Shown: positions 32,813-42,451, counted from the first letter of the stretch. The stretch: DNA of 64,000 nt from an uncultured Acetatifactor sp. (GCA_949840885.1 CATKYJ010000006.1:1-64000), one strand, 5' to 3'. A program made the numbers and translations. Notes: generated by a model from the letters alone, not told the origin.

Positions 32813-33814
32813 ATGTTCACGTTTGTAGTCACATGCTATAACCAGGCGGATGTGGTTCTCCAGGCACTGGAGAGCGTCAGATACCAGATAAGGGAATATG
32901 GCCGGGGCCGGGCATTCCAGCTTATTGTCACGGATGACGGTTCCACTGATGGCAGCCCCGATGCGGTCAGAGGGTGGCTGGAGGGAAGCCACGGCCTGTT
33001 CGCGGAGACGGATCTTTTGTTTCGCAAGGAGAACGGCGGCATCTGCGTCAACTATGTGGAAGCCCTGAGACATATCCGGGGGGAGCGCTTTCTGGTTCTC
33101 AACGGGGACGATCTGCTGGCGCCCTTTGATGTCTTTGAGATTACGGACAGGCTGGACGAAGCGGACATGATATGTACGGCTTTCCTGAAATTTACCGGAT
33201 TCGGTGACATAGAGAGAGCCTACGGCACTTACTTGGAGGTGGTACTGCAGAATTTCATCCGGGGGAAGACCCTCCGGGCTGCAGTGCGGCTGGGCTGTCC
33301 GGTGATGGGCACTGCGGTATACAGGAAGTCCCTGCTGTCGGAGGAGGTTTTGGATTTCATCCTGGGCTTTAGGACGGTGAACGACAGGGCCTGTTTTCAG
33401 AGGATTCTCAGAGAGAGGGAGGACATCCGGGTAGATTACGTGAACCGGCCCTTTGTCCTGTACCGGATTTCCGGCACCTCCATCTCCAATTTCAACAGCC
33501 CCACCAGGCTCCTGCACAACAGGGAGGTGGCCGGACTGTGCAGGGCGGAGCGGGAGAGGGAGAAGTCGGCCCTGTTCCGGTTCCTGCTGCTCTGGCAGGA
33601 GAAAGCCGCCTCTTTCCGTACCGGCTCCAACAGATTTGTGCGGCTGTTTCGCTTCTTTTCCCCCTATTTTGTCATCATGTTCTGGCTCTGGCTGCGCCAT
33701 CACCGGGAAATCCGGCGGATGGAGCGGGAACTGGTGGATCTGTATTGGGTGGAATGCAGCGCGCACTGCAGGCGGATGGAGGAGTGCACTGGGAAATCCG
33801 GCTTATCCGGCTGA
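32813..33814 (+). CDS. GT2 glycosyltransferase
   Basis: A 333-residue GT-A enzyme: FTFVVTCYNQADVVLQALESV, LIVTDDGSTDGSPDAV, GGICVNYVEALRHI and FLVLNGDDLLAPFD, where the usual DXD reads NGDD. The C-terminal region is Arg-rich with a hydrophobic segment (FFSPYFVIMFWLWL) suggesting membrane attachment. TTAGGAG lies upstream. It is divergent from the previous GT2 gene and is the last sugar transferase of the locus. Confidence 0.87.
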   Translation: MFTFVVTCYNQADVVLQALESVRYQIREYGRGRAFQLIVTDDGSTDGSPDAVRGWLEGSHGLFAETDLLFRKENGGICVNYVEALRHIRGERFLVLNGDDLLAPFDVFEITDRLDEADMICTAFLKFTGFGDIERAYGTYLEVVLQNFIRGKTLRAAVRLGCPVMGTAVYRKSLLSEEVLDFILGFRTVNDRACFQRILREREDIRVDYVNRPFVLYRISGTSISNFNSPTRLLHNREVAGLCRAEREREKSALFRFLLLWQEKAASFRTGSNRFVRLFRFFSPYFVIMFWLWLRHHREIRRMERELVDLYWVECSAHCRRMEECTGKSGLSG

Positions 33815-33966
33815 GAAATCATTGTTATCTGTCTGGCTGTAAGTTGGGAACTGTAAGTTGAGGCGCAGTTTCCGAAATTATGTCTTGTGGTGCAACGCAA
33901 AAAATGGTATACTTGACCTATACTTTAGGTGAGGCGATTTCACCGGACAAAGGAGATGTATGGCTT

Positions 33967-34299
33967 ATGGAACAGGATAGAAGAAAAACAAGAAGGACGG
34001 ATCTGGAGTCCAAGCTGGTGATCAAGAGACTGGACGGGAACAGCGGACATGAGGTGACCATCAATATTTCGGACGTATCGAAGACAGGCGTGGGCTTTGA
34101 TTGCAAGGAGGCCCTGCAGATCGGAGAGGTGTACGAGGCCTATCTGACCATCTGGACGAAAGAAGTGATACACGCTTTCCTGCAGATCGTAAGGATAGAG
34201 CTGAAAGGCGGCTGCTATGGCTATGGGGCTATCTTTATCGGCATGCCTGAAATGGATTCCGCCAGGATAGAGGTGTACCAGACGGTTCATGGCGAATAA
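33967..34299 (+). CDS. PilZ-domain protein
   Basis: A 110-residue protein made of a single PilZ domain. The c-di-GMP motifs are RRKTRR at residues 5-10 and DVSKTG at 36-41 (D/NxSxxG), both intact. It should bind c-di-GMP in the cytoplasm and act on a partner; beside the polysaccharide locus, a role in controlling its synthesis is plausible inference. AAAGGAG lies upstream of ATG 33967. It overlaps the vanZ-like gene by 11 bases, so both are probably made from one mRNA. Confidence 0.87.
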   Translation: MEQDRRKTRRTDLESKLVIKRLDGNSGHEVTINISDVSKTGVGFDCKEALQIGEVYEAYLTIWTKEVIHAFLQIVRIELKGGCYGYGAIFIGMPEMDSARIEVYQTVHGE

Positions 34300-34837
34300 G
34301 ACGACAGGGGAAGCACTGCGCAGATGGGTGGTGACCGGCATTGCCGCGGCATTATTGACAACGCTGTATGGCATTATCTTCCGGTTCTCCGCTCAGGATG
34401 CCGAGCAGTCAGGCTCCCTGAGCCAGCAGATTTCCGTCAGATGCGTGGAAATCCTGGGTTCCCTGTCCGGCGGGGACTGGAGCGCAGCCGAGATGGTTGG
34501 CCTGGCAGAGAGCATTGAGCATCCCATCAGGAAACTGGCCCATTTTTCGGAGTATGCGTGCATGGGCATCCTGGTGTATATGCTGCTGATCCAATGGATG
34601 AAGCCTGGGAGGGGAATGTACCTGCTGACGGTAACGTGGGTCTTCCTTTCCGCGGCCTGTGACGAATTCCATCAGTATTTTGTGCCGGGACGCTGGGCCA
34701 GCCCTGCGGATGTGCTGCTGGATACTTGCGGCGGCGCGTTCGGGATGCTTTTTTGCATCTGTGTATCGGTCCTGTGGCATCGCTGTCAGGCCAGGAGAAA
34801 GGCCAAGGCTGTGACGAACTGCATAGAAAGCATATGA
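34289..34837 (+). CDS. VanZ-like family membrane protein
   Basis: A 182-residue protein with four membrane segments. It shows the VanZ-family blocks RKLAHFSEYACMGILVY and CDEFHQYFVPGRWASPADVLLDTCGG. VanZ gives low-level teicoplanin resistance in enterococci, but most chromosomal relatives have unknown roles near envelope polysaccharide genes. Coupled to the PilZ gene; a convergent terminator-like hairpin follows. Confidence 0.87.
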   Translation: MANKTTGEALRRWVVTGIAAALLTTLYGIIFRFSAQDAEQSGSLSQQISVRCVEILGSLSGGDWSAAEMVGLAESIEHPIRKLAHFSEYACMGILVYMLLIQWMKPGRGMYLLTVTWVFLSAACDEFHQYFVPGRWASPADVLLDTCGGAFGMLFCICVSVLWHRCQARRKAKAVTNCIESI

Positions 34838-34850
34838 GGAAAAGACTTGC

Positions 34851-34887
34851 GAGAGGGCAAAAGCGGACAGGCTTTGGCCCTCTTCTT
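34851..34887. terminator. Hairpin between convergent vanZ-like gene and tyrA
   Basis: Stem AGAGGGC/GCCCTCT with an inner AAGC/GCTT pairing; the following run is pyrimidine-rich (TCTTCTTCC) rather than pure T. It probably separates the two convergent transcripts. Confidence 0.5.
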
Positions 34888-34907
34888 CCATATTATATGG
34901 GAACAGG

Positions 34908-36008
34908 TCAGGTGCGGGCGCGGATGGTATAGCCTTCCTCGGCCAAAAGGCTTATGGCAGCCGTCAAGGCGGCTTCTTTGTAGAGCTCCAGCTTCAGTAC
35001 ACCGTCCTCTGATTCCCGGTTGTGAGTGATGCCTATATTCTTGATACTGATGCCATGCTCCGCCAGCAATGTGACAATGCGGGCCAGCGCTCCGGTTTTG
35101 TCGTCAATCTCCACGCTGATGCCATAGACAGGCTTGATGGGCCCGCTGGAGGAGCTGATGAAAGAATCCCGGTAGATGCGAGCGCTTTCGAACTGTCCGT
35201 AGAGCGCGTCAGCCTCCCTGCCGTTTAACTGTGTGCGGAATTTTGCCAGTAGGTGAATATAGTCTGTCAGCAGCGAGGAGATGTTTTCCGTGTTGGACAG
35301 GCAGATCTGCTGCCACATGGGGGCGGAGGAGGATGCAATCCTGGTGATGTCCTTGAAGCCCCCGGCCGCCACCATTTTCATGATTCCATCTTCGGAATCG
35401 TGCTCCCGCACCAGGTTCACCAGGGATGTTGCGATGACATGGGGCAGATGGCTGATGGCCGCCGTGACATAATCGTGCTTTTGGTAATCCAGCACCAGAG
35501 GAATGGCGCCCATTTTTGCCACCAGTGCCCGGTAGCTCTCCAGTTTCTGCGGTGGGACAGCATCAGTGGGGGTCAGGATATAATATGCGTTTTCCAGCAG
35601 GGAAGACTTGGAGTTTGCGAAGCCCACGCGCTCGCTGCCTGCCATGGGATGTCCGCCGATGAAGCGGTTCTCCAGGCCCGCCTCCTCCACCGCCTTGTGG
35701 ATGGCGGTCTTTACGCTCCCCACGTCGGTGAGCAGGCAGTCCGGTTTCATGACGGACTTCACTGCAGCCAGGTTTCCGTCGTTTTTCTGTACAGGGGCAC
35801 AGAGGAACAGATAGTCGCACCCGGAAAAGTTCTCATCGATGGCATAGGCAATCACATCGGCAACGGATTCCTCTTTTGCCAAAAGCAGCGCCTCCCGGTT
35901 GATGTCATAGGCAATGATCTCCACATTCGGGACATATTTTTTCAGGGCCCTGGCGATGGAACCGCCGATCAGTCCCAGGCCGATAAAGCCACAGGTCAAA
36001 ACAGACAT
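34908..36008 (-). CDS. tyrA: Prephenate dehydrogenase with ACT domain
   Basis: A 366-residue enzyme of tyrosine synthesis, oxidising prephenate to 4-hydroxyphenylpyruvate with NAD. The N-terminal Rossmann motif is GFIGLGLIGGSIARAL; GGHPMAGSE carries the catalytic His; SHLPHVIATSLV follows in the helical domain. Residues about 295-366 form an ACT domain (YGISVEIDDKTGALARIVTLL), which probably senses tyrosine. GGAGAAA lies upstream. Between its promoter and start lies a perfect 24-bp palindrome. Confidence 0.93.
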   Translation of the reverse strand: MSVLTCGFIGLGLIGGSIARALKKYVPNVEIIAYDINREALLLAKEESVADVIAYAIDENFSGCDYLFLCAPVQKNDGNLAAVKSVMKPDCLLTDVGSVKTAIHKAVEEAGLENRFIGGHPMAGSERVGFANSKSSLLENAYYILTPTDAVPPQKLESYRALVAKMGAIPLVLDYQKHDYVTAAISHLPHVIATSLVNLVREHDSEDGIMKMVAAGGFKDITRIASSSAPMWQQICLSNTENISSLLTDYIHLLAKFRTQLNGREADALYGQFESARIYRDSFISSSSGPIKPVYGISVEIDDKTGALARIVTLLAEHGISIKNIGITHNRESEDGVLKLELYKEAALTAAISLLAEEGYTIRART

Positions 36009-36032
36009 AATATTTCTCCGTTTCTCTCCGAG

Positions 36033-36056
36033 TTCATTGGATAGCTATCCAATGAA
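36033..36056. promoter_or_regulatory. Perfect 24-bp palindrome upstream of tyrA
   Basis: Half-site TTCATTGGATAG followed without spacer by its exact complement. It sits 25 bases upstream of the tyrA start and downstream of its predicted -10, the usual place for a repressor operator. Confidence 0.7.
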
Positions 36057-36074
36057 ATTCATGGTGTCAGATAG

Positions 36075-36103
36075 ACTATACAACTTTAAAGCATGAAAGT
36101 CAA
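36075..36103 (-). promoter_or_regulatory. Promoter of tyrA
   Basis: On the reverse strand TTGACT (36098-36103), 17 bases, TATAGT (36075-36080). The start of transcription would fall about 12 bases before the palindrome. Confidence 0.7.
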
Positions 36104-36169
36104 TGGGGATTGCAGCAAAGCAGTGAAAGCAGAAAAAACATAAATATTGAGACAAATATCAATAATCAC

Positions 36170-36198
36170 TTGTAAAAAATAGCTATGTCTAGTAAAAT
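36170..36198 (+). promoter_or_regulatory. Candidate promoter of the EF-G-like gene
   Basis: TTGTAA (36170-36175), 17 bases, TAAAAT (36193-36198) in an AT-rich region 77 bases upstream of the gene. Confidence 0.5.
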
Positions 36199-36274
36199 AG
36201 ACTTATGGGAATTGAATTGATTATCAACATCAGGTCGAAATACCCAAATTACATAAAAATTGGAGGAAAGTCAA

Positions 36275-38368
36275 ATGAAAGTTTACACAACTGACAAGAT
36301 TCGCAATGTGGTTCTGCTGGGACACGGTGGAAGCGGAAAGACCAGTCTGGCAGAGGCTTTTGCGTATCTGTCCGGCATCACATCCAGGATGGGCAAGGTA
36401 GCCGACGGCAATACCTTGAGTGACTACAGCAAGGAAGAGCAGAAGCGCAAGTTTTCCATTAACGCCTCCATTATTCCCATTGAGTGGGAAGGGTACAAGA
36501 TTAATGTGATAGACACTCCCGGTTATTTTGACTTTGTGGGCGAGGCCGAGGAGGCCATAGCTGCAGCGGGAGCCGCCATCATCGTGGTGAACGGTAAGTC
36601 CGGCGTGGAAGTGGGGGCTCAGAAAGCATGGGAACTGTGCGAGAAGTACAAGCTGCCCAGATTTATCTATGTATCCAACATGGATGTGGACAATGCCTCT
36701 TTCCGTCAGGTGGTGGAGGACATGACCGAAGCCTACGGAAAGAAGATGGCTCCTTTTAATCTGCCCATCCGTGAGAACGAGAAATTCGTGGGCTATGTGA
36801 ACGTGGTCTCCGAGACCGGCCACCGCTGGCAGGGCAAGGAAGTGGTGGACTGCGAGGTTCCTGAGTACAACAAGGCGAACCTGGAGCTGTACCGGGATAC
36901 GCTGATGGAGGCCGTGGCCGAGACCAGCGAGGAAATGATGGAGCGGTATTTCGGCGGGGAGACTTTCTCTGAGGCTGAAATCAGAGCCGCCCTGCGCACC
37001 AATGTATGCGACGGCAGCATCGTTCCCATGACCATGGGCTCCAACACCCTCTGCCAGGGCGTGTACACGCTGCTGGACGACATTGTGAAGTATATGCCCA
37101 GCCCTGAGAACCGCAAGATCGCGGGCATCAACCAGAAGACCAACGAGATCTTCAATGCGGACTACGACTTCTCCAAGGCGAAAACGGCCTTTGTGTGGAA
37201 GTCCATCGTGGATCCGTTCATCGGCAAGTATTCTTTGATCAAGGTGAATTCCGGCGTTCTGAAGACGGACGACCTGATGTACAATGTGGATACCGAGGTG
37301 GAGGAGAAGATCGGCAAACTCTATGTAATGCAGGGGAACAAAGCCACAGAGGTTCCGGAACTCCACGCGGGAGACATCGGCGCTCTGGCTAAGTTAAGCG
37401 ATGCCAGAACCGGCAATACCCTGGCCACCAAGGCTACGCCGGTGAAATACGGCAAGCTGGACGTGTCCACCCCTTACACCTATATGCGCTATAAGCCCAA
37501 GAACAAGGGCGATGTGGATAAGATTTCCCAGGCTCTGCAGAAGATGACCCAGGAAGACCTGACCCTGAAGATGGTAAATGACGCGGAGAACAGGCAGACA
37601 CTGCTCTACGGCATGGGCGATCAGCACCTTGACATTGTGGTCAGCCGCCTGCTGAACGAGTACAAGGTGGACGTGGAACTGGCCAGGCCTAAGGTAGCCT
37701 ACAAGGAGACCGTCCGCAAGCAGTCGGATGTGGAATATAAATATAAGAAGCAGTCCGGCGGCCATGGACAGTACGGCCATGTAAAGATGCGCTTTAGCCC
37801 CTCCGACAATCTGGACCAGGCCTATGAGTTCACCCAGGAAGTGGTGGGCGGCGCCGTGCCGAAGAACTTCTACCCCGCAGTGGACAAGGGACTGCAGGAA
37901 TCCGTGGTAAAAGGCCCCATGGCCGCGTACCCGGTAGTAGGCGTAAAGGCCGTGCTCTACGATGGCTCCTATCATCCGGTGGATTCCTCCGAGCAGGCAT
38001 TCAAGATGGCCACCATCCAGGCGTTCAAGAAAGGATTCATGGAGGCTCATCCCGTGCTGTTAGAGCCCATTGCCTCCTTAAAGGTCACAGTGCCGGATGC
38101 CTACACGGGCGACGTCATGGGCGATCTGAACAAGAGGAGAGGCCGCGTGCTGGGTATGAACCCCACGGCAGGCGGAAAGCAGATCATTGAGGCGGAGATT
38201 CCCCAGAGCTGTCTGTTCGGCTACTGCACGGATCTGCGGTCCATGACCGGCGGCAGAGGAGAATACGCCTATGAGTTCATCCGTTATGAGCAGGCACCCT
38301 CTGATGTACAGGAGAAAGAGATCGCTGCAAGGGCCCAAAGCGTTGCGGAGAATAATGCGGAAGACTGA
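36275..38368 (+). CDS. Elongation factor G-like GTPase (EF-G paralogue)
   Basis: A 697-residue translational GTPase. The P-loop reads GHGGSGKTS (16-24) rather than the AHIDAGKTT of canonical EF-G; the G3 motif is DTPGYFDF and the G4 motif SNMD instead of NKMD. Domains III-V are present (QSGGHGQYGHVKMRF; GRVLGMNPTAGGKQIIEAEIPQ). These changes mark the second EF-G-like family common in Clostridia, distinct from fusA; its function is not settled and may concern ribosome rescue or recycling. ATG 36275 follows TTGGAGGAAAG. It stands alone, not beside rpsL/rpsG. Confidence 0.88.
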   Translation: MKVYTTDKIRNVVLLGHGGSGKTSLAEAFAYLSGITSRMGKVADGNTLSDYSKEEQKRKFSINASIIPIEWEGYKINVIDTPGYFDFVGEAEEAIAAAGAAIIVVNGKSGVEVGAQKAWELCEKYKLPRFIYVSNMDVDNASFRQVVEDMTEAYGKKMAPFNLPIRENEKFVGYVNVVSETGHRWQGKEVVDCEVPEYNKANLELYRDTLMEAVAETSEEMMERYFGGETFSEAEIRAALRTNVCDGSIVPMTMGSNTLCQGVYTLLDDIVKYMPSPENRKIAGINQKTNEIFNADYDFSKAKTAFVWKSIVDPFIGKYSLIKVNSGVLKTDDLMYNVDTEVEEKIGKLYVMQGNKATEVPELHAGDIGALAKLSDARTGNTLATKATPVKYGKLDVSTPYTYMRYKPKNKGDVDKISQALQKMTQEDLTLKMVNDAENRQTLLYGMGDQHLDIVVSRLLNEYKVDVELARPKVAYKETVRKQSDVEYKYKKQSGGHGQYGHVKMRFSPSDNLDQAYEFTQEVVGGAVPKNFYPAVDKGLQESVVKGPMAAYPVVGVKAVLYDGSYHPVDSSEQAFKMATIQAFKKGFMEAHPVLLEPIASLKVTVPDAYTGDVMGDLNKRRGRVLGMNPTAGGKQIIEAEIPQSCLFGYCTDLRSMTGGRGEYAYEFIRYEQAPSDVQEKEIAARAQSVAENNAED

Positions 38369-38405
38369 TTTTAACGTAAATCTTGATGAATTTTAACTTT
38401 TCTAC

Positions 38406-38434
38406 TTGACAGATGGCTGAAAACGATTTATTAT
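38406..38434 (+). promoter_or_regulatory. Promoter of leuS
   Basis: TTGACA (38406-38411), 17 bases, TATTAT (38429-38434): close to consensus, just upstream of the T-box leader. Confidence 0.8.
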
Positions 38435-38445
38435 AAGAGAAAATT

Positions 38446-38726
38446 TTATAAGCCATCGACAAAGAAGAGGAGCATTAAGGAATTCGGACTTTCAGAGAGC
38501 CGCCGGGTGGTGTGAGGCGGCAGCGAGATTTCCCCAACTGGCCTCGGAGTCTTGCGCCTGAAGCGCTATGCGTGGGTAGGGGGCAACGGTTTATCTCGTT
38601 ATCGGTATCAAAGTGCGTGAATCCGGGAAAATGGCAGCCATGCCGTCCGCTGCAGGATTCGCGAATTAGAGTGGTACCACGGAAATCAAGCCCTTTCGTC
38701 TCTAGCTGACGGAAGGGCTTTTTGTG
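38446..38726 (+). ncRNA. T-box leader of leuS
   Basis: A leader of about 280 bases. It shows a stem I region with AGAGAGCCGCC and a GGTG-type loop, the T-box sequence AGAGTGGTACCACGG (38668-38682), which pairs with the uncharged tRNA end, and a terminator (AGCCCTTTCGTC/GACGGAAGGGCT, 38689-38719, then TTTTT). The downstream gene is leucyl-tRNA synthetase, so uncharged tRNA-Leu should prevent termination. A CTC near 38543 is a possible specifier, but I could not fix the specifier loop with certainty. Confidence 0.88.
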
Positions 38727-38887
38727 TGGAACTGGAAACAGCAACTGTACACACAGTGCCCATAGGGTTTAAGGGCGCATGCACTGAGCGGCCGGAAATT
38801 CTATGTCGGAATTGATACGGCGTGTACAGCTGCGGAACTGGCAGAATAGAAAGCAGGCTTTCTATTGTCATGAATGGAGGAGAAAAG

Positions 38888-41302
38888 ATGGCAGTACCTT
38901 ACAACCACCATGAGGTGGAAAAGAAATGGCAGGATATCTGGGATGCGGAAAAGGCGTTTCAGACATCTGACGACTACTCGAAACCGAAGTATTACGCTCT
39001 GGTGGAGTTCCCCTACCCTTCGGGGCAGGGTCTCCACGTAGGCCATCCCAGGCCTTACACCGCCCTGGATATCGTGGCCAGAAAGCGCAGGATGCAGGGC
39101 TACAACGTGCTCTATCCCATGGGCTGGGACGCTTTCGGCCTGCCCACGGAGAACTATGCGATCAAGAACCACATCCACCCCAGAATCGTGACCAAGAACA
39201 ATGTGGAGCGCTTCAAGGGCCAGCTCCACTCGCTGGGCTATTCCTTTGACTGGGAGCGGGAGGTCAATACCACCGATCCCGGCTACTATAAGTGGACCCA
39301 GTGGATCTTTCTGAAGCTCTTTCAGGCAGGCCTTGCCTACAAGAGCGAGATGCCCATCAACTGGTGTACCTCCTGTAAGGTAGGATTGGCCAACGAGGAG
39401 GTGGTAAATGGTGTCTGCGAGCGCTGCGGCGCGGAGGTAGTCCGCAAGGTGAAGAGCCAGTGGATGCTGAAGATCACAGAATATGCCGACAAGCTAATTC
39501 AAGGACTGGACACAGTTGACTATATTGAGCGGGTCAAGGTGTCCCAGAAGAACTGGATCGGCAAGTCCCAGGGCGCGGAGGTGGACTTCTCCCTCACCGG
39601 AAAGGAAGAGAAGCTTCGTATCTATACCACCAGACCTGACACCCTGTTCGGGGCCACCTACATGGTAGTGTCCCCGGAGCATCCGTTGATTGAAAAGTAT
39701 AAGGATGAAATCAAAAACTATGACGCTCTGGTGGCCTACAGGGAGCTGGCTGCCAAGAAGTCCGACTTTGAGCGCACGGAGCTGGCCAAGGACAAGACCG
39801 GCGTACAGATCGACGGCCTGACTGCCACCAATCCTGTGAACGGCAAGGAGATTCCTATCTGGATTTCCGACTATGTGTTGATGACCTATGGAACAGGCGC
39901 CATCATGGCCGTGCCTGCCCATGACGAGAGGGACTGGGACTTCGCAAAGAAGTTCGGTCTGCCTATCGTCGAGGTGGTGGCCGGAAGCCCCGTCAGCGTA
40001 CAGGAGGCGGTGTACACGGATGTGGAGAGCGGAATCCTGGTGAATTCCGATTTCCTGGACGGATTGTCCGTGGCGGATGCCAAGAAAAAGATTACGGAGT
40101 GGCTGGAGGAAAAGGGTCTGGGCCAGAGCAAGACCAACTTCAAGCTCCGCGACTGGGTGTTCTCCAGACAGCGCTACTGGGGCGAACCCATTCCTATCGT
40201 AAAGTGCGAAAAATGCGGCTTTGTGCCTTTAGACGAAAGCGAACTGCCCCTGATGCTTCCCGAGGTGGAGTCCTATGAGCCTACGGACAACGGAGAGTCT
40301 CCGTTAGCGGCCATGGAGGACTGGGTGAACACCACCTGTCCCTGCTGCGGCGGTCCGGCCAAGCGGGAGACGGACACCATGCCCCAGTGGGCAGGCTCCT
40401 CCTGGTATTTCCTGCGCTACACGGATCCGAAGAACGACCAGGCCCTGGCCAGCAAGGAGGCCCTGGACTACTGGATGCCCGTGGACTGGTACAACGGCGG
40501 CATGGAGCACACCACGCTGCACTTGCTGTACTCCAGGTTCTGGCACAGATTCCTCTACGATGAGGGCTATGTGCCCTGCCAGGAGCCGTACCAGAAGCGC
40601 ACCAGCCACGGCATGATCCTGGGCTCCAACGGAGAGAAGATGTCCAAATCCCGCGGGAACGTGGTGAACCCGGACGATATCGTCAGAGATTACGGCGCGG
40701 ATACCCTGCGCACTTATGAAATGTTCATCGGCGCATTTGACTTGAGCGCCGCCTGGAGCGAGGACGGGGTGAAAGGCTGCCGCAGGTTCTTAGAGAGGGT
40801 CTGGAAGCTGCAGGACATGCTGACAGATGAGGAAAACTACAGCGCGGATCTGGAGACCAAGATGCACCAGACCATCAAGAAAGTGTCCGGTGACTTTGAG
40901 GCTCTGAAGTACAATACCGCCATTGCAGCCATGATGGCTCTCATCAACGAATTTTATAAGAAGAATGCGGTCACAAGGGGCGAGTACCAAACCCTGCTCA
41001 CCCTGTTAAATCCGGTGGCGCCCCATGTCACGGAGGAACTGTGGCAGGCAGCCGGGTTCCCTGGCAGGGTATACCAGACCACGTGGCCGTCTTATGAGGA
41101 GGCCAAAACGAAAGAGAGCACCATGGAGATAGGCGTGCAGGTGAACGGCAAGATCCGGGCCACCATCTCCGTGCCCAAGGACGAGGCAAAAGAAGCCGTG
41201 ATTGCGGCGGCTAAGGAGGCTCTGGGGGATAGGCTGTCCGGCAATATCGTGAAAGAGATCTATGTGCCGGGCAGGCTGGTGAACATTGTGGTGAAACCTT
41301 AA
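38888..41302 (+). CDS. leuS: Leucyl-tRNA synthetase
   Basis: An 804-residue class Ia synthetase, the usual bacterial length. It has the HIGH-type motif as HVGH ([19 protein letters not shown]), a CP1 editing domain ([16 protein letters not shown] with the editing site), a zinc-binding-like pair of CxxC motifs in WCTSCKVG and CERCGAE, and the KMSKS motif as EKMSKSRGN. The C-terminal anticodon-binding and tail domains are complete ([16 protein letters not shown]). ATG 38888 follows GGAGGAG; an in-frame start at 38822 lies in the leader and lacks a site. Transcription is controlled by the T-box upstream. Confidence 0.97.
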   Translation: MAVPYNHHEVEKKWQDIWDAEKAFQTSDDYSKPKYYALVEFPYPSGQGLHVGHPRPYTALDIVARKRRMQGYNVLYPMGWDAFGLPTENYAIKNHIHPRIVTKNNVERFKGQLHSLGYSFDWEREVNTTDPGYYKWTQWIFLKLFQAGLAYKSEMPINWCTSCKVGLANEEVVNGVCERCGAEVVRKVKSQWMLKITEYADKLIQGLDTVDYIERVKVSQKNWIGKSQGAEVDFSLTGKEEKLRIYTTRPDTLFGATYMVVSPEHPLIEKYKDEIKNYDALVAYRELAAKKSDFERTELAKDKTGVQIDGLTATNPVNGKEIPIWISDYVLMTYGTGAIMAVPAHDERDWDFAKKFGLPIVEVVAGSPVSVQEAVYTDVESGILVNSDFLDGLSVADAKKKITEWLEEKGLGQSKTNFKLRDWVFSRQRYWGEPIPIVKCEKCGFVPLDESELPLMLPEVESYEPTDNGESPLAAMEDWVNTTCPCCGGPAKRETDTMPQWAGSSWYFLRYTDPKNDQALASKEALDYWMPVDWYNGGMEHTTLHLLYSRFWHRFLYDEGYVPCQEPYQKRTSHGMILGSNGEKMSKSRGNVVNPDDIVRDYGADTLRTYEMFIGAFDLSAAWSEDGVKGCRRFLERVWKLQDMLTDEENYSADLETKMHQTIKKVSGDFEALKYNTAIAAMMALINEFYKKNAVTRGEYQTLLTLLNPVAPHVTEELWQAAGFPGRVYQTTWPSYEEAKTKESTMEIGVQVNGKIRATISVPKDEAKEAVIAAAKEALGDRLSGNIVKEIYVPGRLVNIVVKP

Positions 41303-41346
41303 AAGACCCATGACCCGAAAGAGCAGGAATGACTGAAGCGACTGGA

Positions 41347-41376
41347 GAAAGGGGCTGTCGGATGACAGCCCCTTTC
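41347..41376. terminator. Bidirectional hairpin after leuS
   Basis: Perfect 13-bp stem GAAAGGGGCTGTC/GACAGCCCCTTTC with a four-base loop, between the convergent leuS and the gene at 41403. No long T tract on either side, so efficiency is uncertain. Confidence 0.7.
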
Positions 41377-41402
41377 CGGTGTACGCTGTACGGCATATGA
41401 TT

Positions 41403-41702
41403 CTACGATTTTTCAGAATTGCCGTTTGCACGGCTTTTTTCCAGGATTTTGTCGATCTGCGTCAATTCTTCTTTGGTGCTGTGCTTGCGGATGGCGGCGA
41501 TGGCCGCGTTCATCTCCTGGGGGGTAAAGGTCAGGTTCTGTGCCTTTGCTTTTTTCATCATAGGCATCAGATAAGCCAGCATCTCTTTCTGGCTCTTTCC
41601 ATTTCCCTGGGCGAAGAGCTGTTCCACGAACTGGAGCTTCTTCTCCGGGATATCCTTTACGAGGGGGTCTGTCATCCAGACAGGTCTTTCCTGATTTTCC
41701 AT
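41403..41702 (-). CDS. Hypothetical helical protein, paired with upstream gene
   Basis: A 99-residue reverse-strand protein starting MENQERPVWMTDPLVKDIP, with AAAGGAG before its ATG; a longer frame to 41774 lacks a ribosome binding site. The sequence is almost wholly helical (LQFVEQLFAQGNGKSQKEMLAYLMPMMKKAK). It lies 72 bases downstream of the 162-residue gene at 41775 and probably shares its operon. Both carry Met-rich helices and might act together. Function unknown. Confidence 0.65.
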   Translation of the reverse strand: MENQERPVWMTDPLVKDIPEKKLQFVEQLFAQGNGKSQKEMLAYLMPMMKKAKAQNLTFTPQEMNAAIAAIRKHSTKEELTQIDKILEKSRANGNSEKS

Positions 41703-41774
41703 ACGATCTCCTTTCCTTTCCGACTGCTTGAACTGTCTTTTTTTGGCCGGGGCGCGGCGTGCCTGGCCGGCCAC

Positions 41775-42263
41775 CTACTCTGCCTTGTCTCCCCCGAACA
41801 TCTGGAAGATGGAGGCCAGCCCGGAATCCGACATGCCGGAGAACATATCCATAGGATTATCTCCCCCCATGCCCTCGGGGAAAAGTTCCTGGAGCATCTG
41901 TATCATCTCCATCATTTCCTGCATCTTTTTCAGATTCACGATCATGTTCTTGATGTTCTCTATCCTGGCATGTTCTTCGGGGCCTGAAAATGGCAGCATT
42001 TCATCCAGAAGCTCCAGGGTGTCGGAATTGTCCCCATGGAAAAAGTCAGCGGACAGCTGCTTTCCGCTTCCCATCAGCCGCATGCCGGGGTGGCTGCGCA
42101 GGAGAGAAAAGGCATACTGCAGCTCCAGCAGCTTTATGTAGACTGCAAAGCCGCTCTGCTGCCTGGGGGCAAGGCGAGGCAGAAGTATCTTCAGCATCTG
42201 GATCCGACTCGTAGTGAAGAGGGAATCGAAAGCTGCGATGGTTTTTGAATTTTGCTCCTCCAT
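41775..42263 (-). CDS. Hypothetical Met-rich helical protein
   Basis: A 162-residue protein with GGAAAGGAG upstream. The first half (LFTTSRIQMLKILLPRLAPRQQSGFAVYIKLLELQYAF) is helical; the second half is Met/Gly-rich (MQEMMEMIQMLQELFPEGMGGDNPMDMFSGM). No known domain recognised. It is followed by a second small helical protein in the same orientation. The Met-rich tail is unusual and could bind hydrophobic partners or copper, which is speculation. Confidence 0.65.
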   Translation of the reverse strand: MEEQNSKTIAAFDSLFTTSRIQMLKILLPRLAPRQQSGFAVYIKLLELQYAFSLLRSHPGMRLMGSGKQLSADFFHGDNSDTLELLDEMLPFSGPEEHARIENIKNMIVNLKKMQEMMEMIQMLQELFPEGMGGDNPMDMFSGMSDSGLASIFQMFGGDKAE

Positions 42264-42382
42264 GGCGCGCTCCTTTCCGGACAGGAATACGATACTCGCA
42301 GACGGTAAAACTTACCGCTGCCAGTATTATTCTATGTAAACGGATCGGAGGTTATGTGTACAAGGAACTTTCCTCATTGGCA

Positions 42383-42420
42383 ACAGGCCCCGGCGGAAGT
42401 CTCCTCCCGCCGGAGCCTGT
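42383..42420 (-). terminator. Terminator-like hairpin downstream of the Cys/Gly-rich gene
   Basis: On the reverse strand ACAGGCTCCGGCGG pairs with CCGCCGGGGCCTGT (14 bp, one G-T). No T tract follows. A second small hairpin (GGATGGA/TCCATCC, 42425-42441) lies closer to the stop codon. Confidence 0.5.
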
Positions 42421-42451
42421 GTCTGGATGGAATATCCATCCGGGTCAATGC

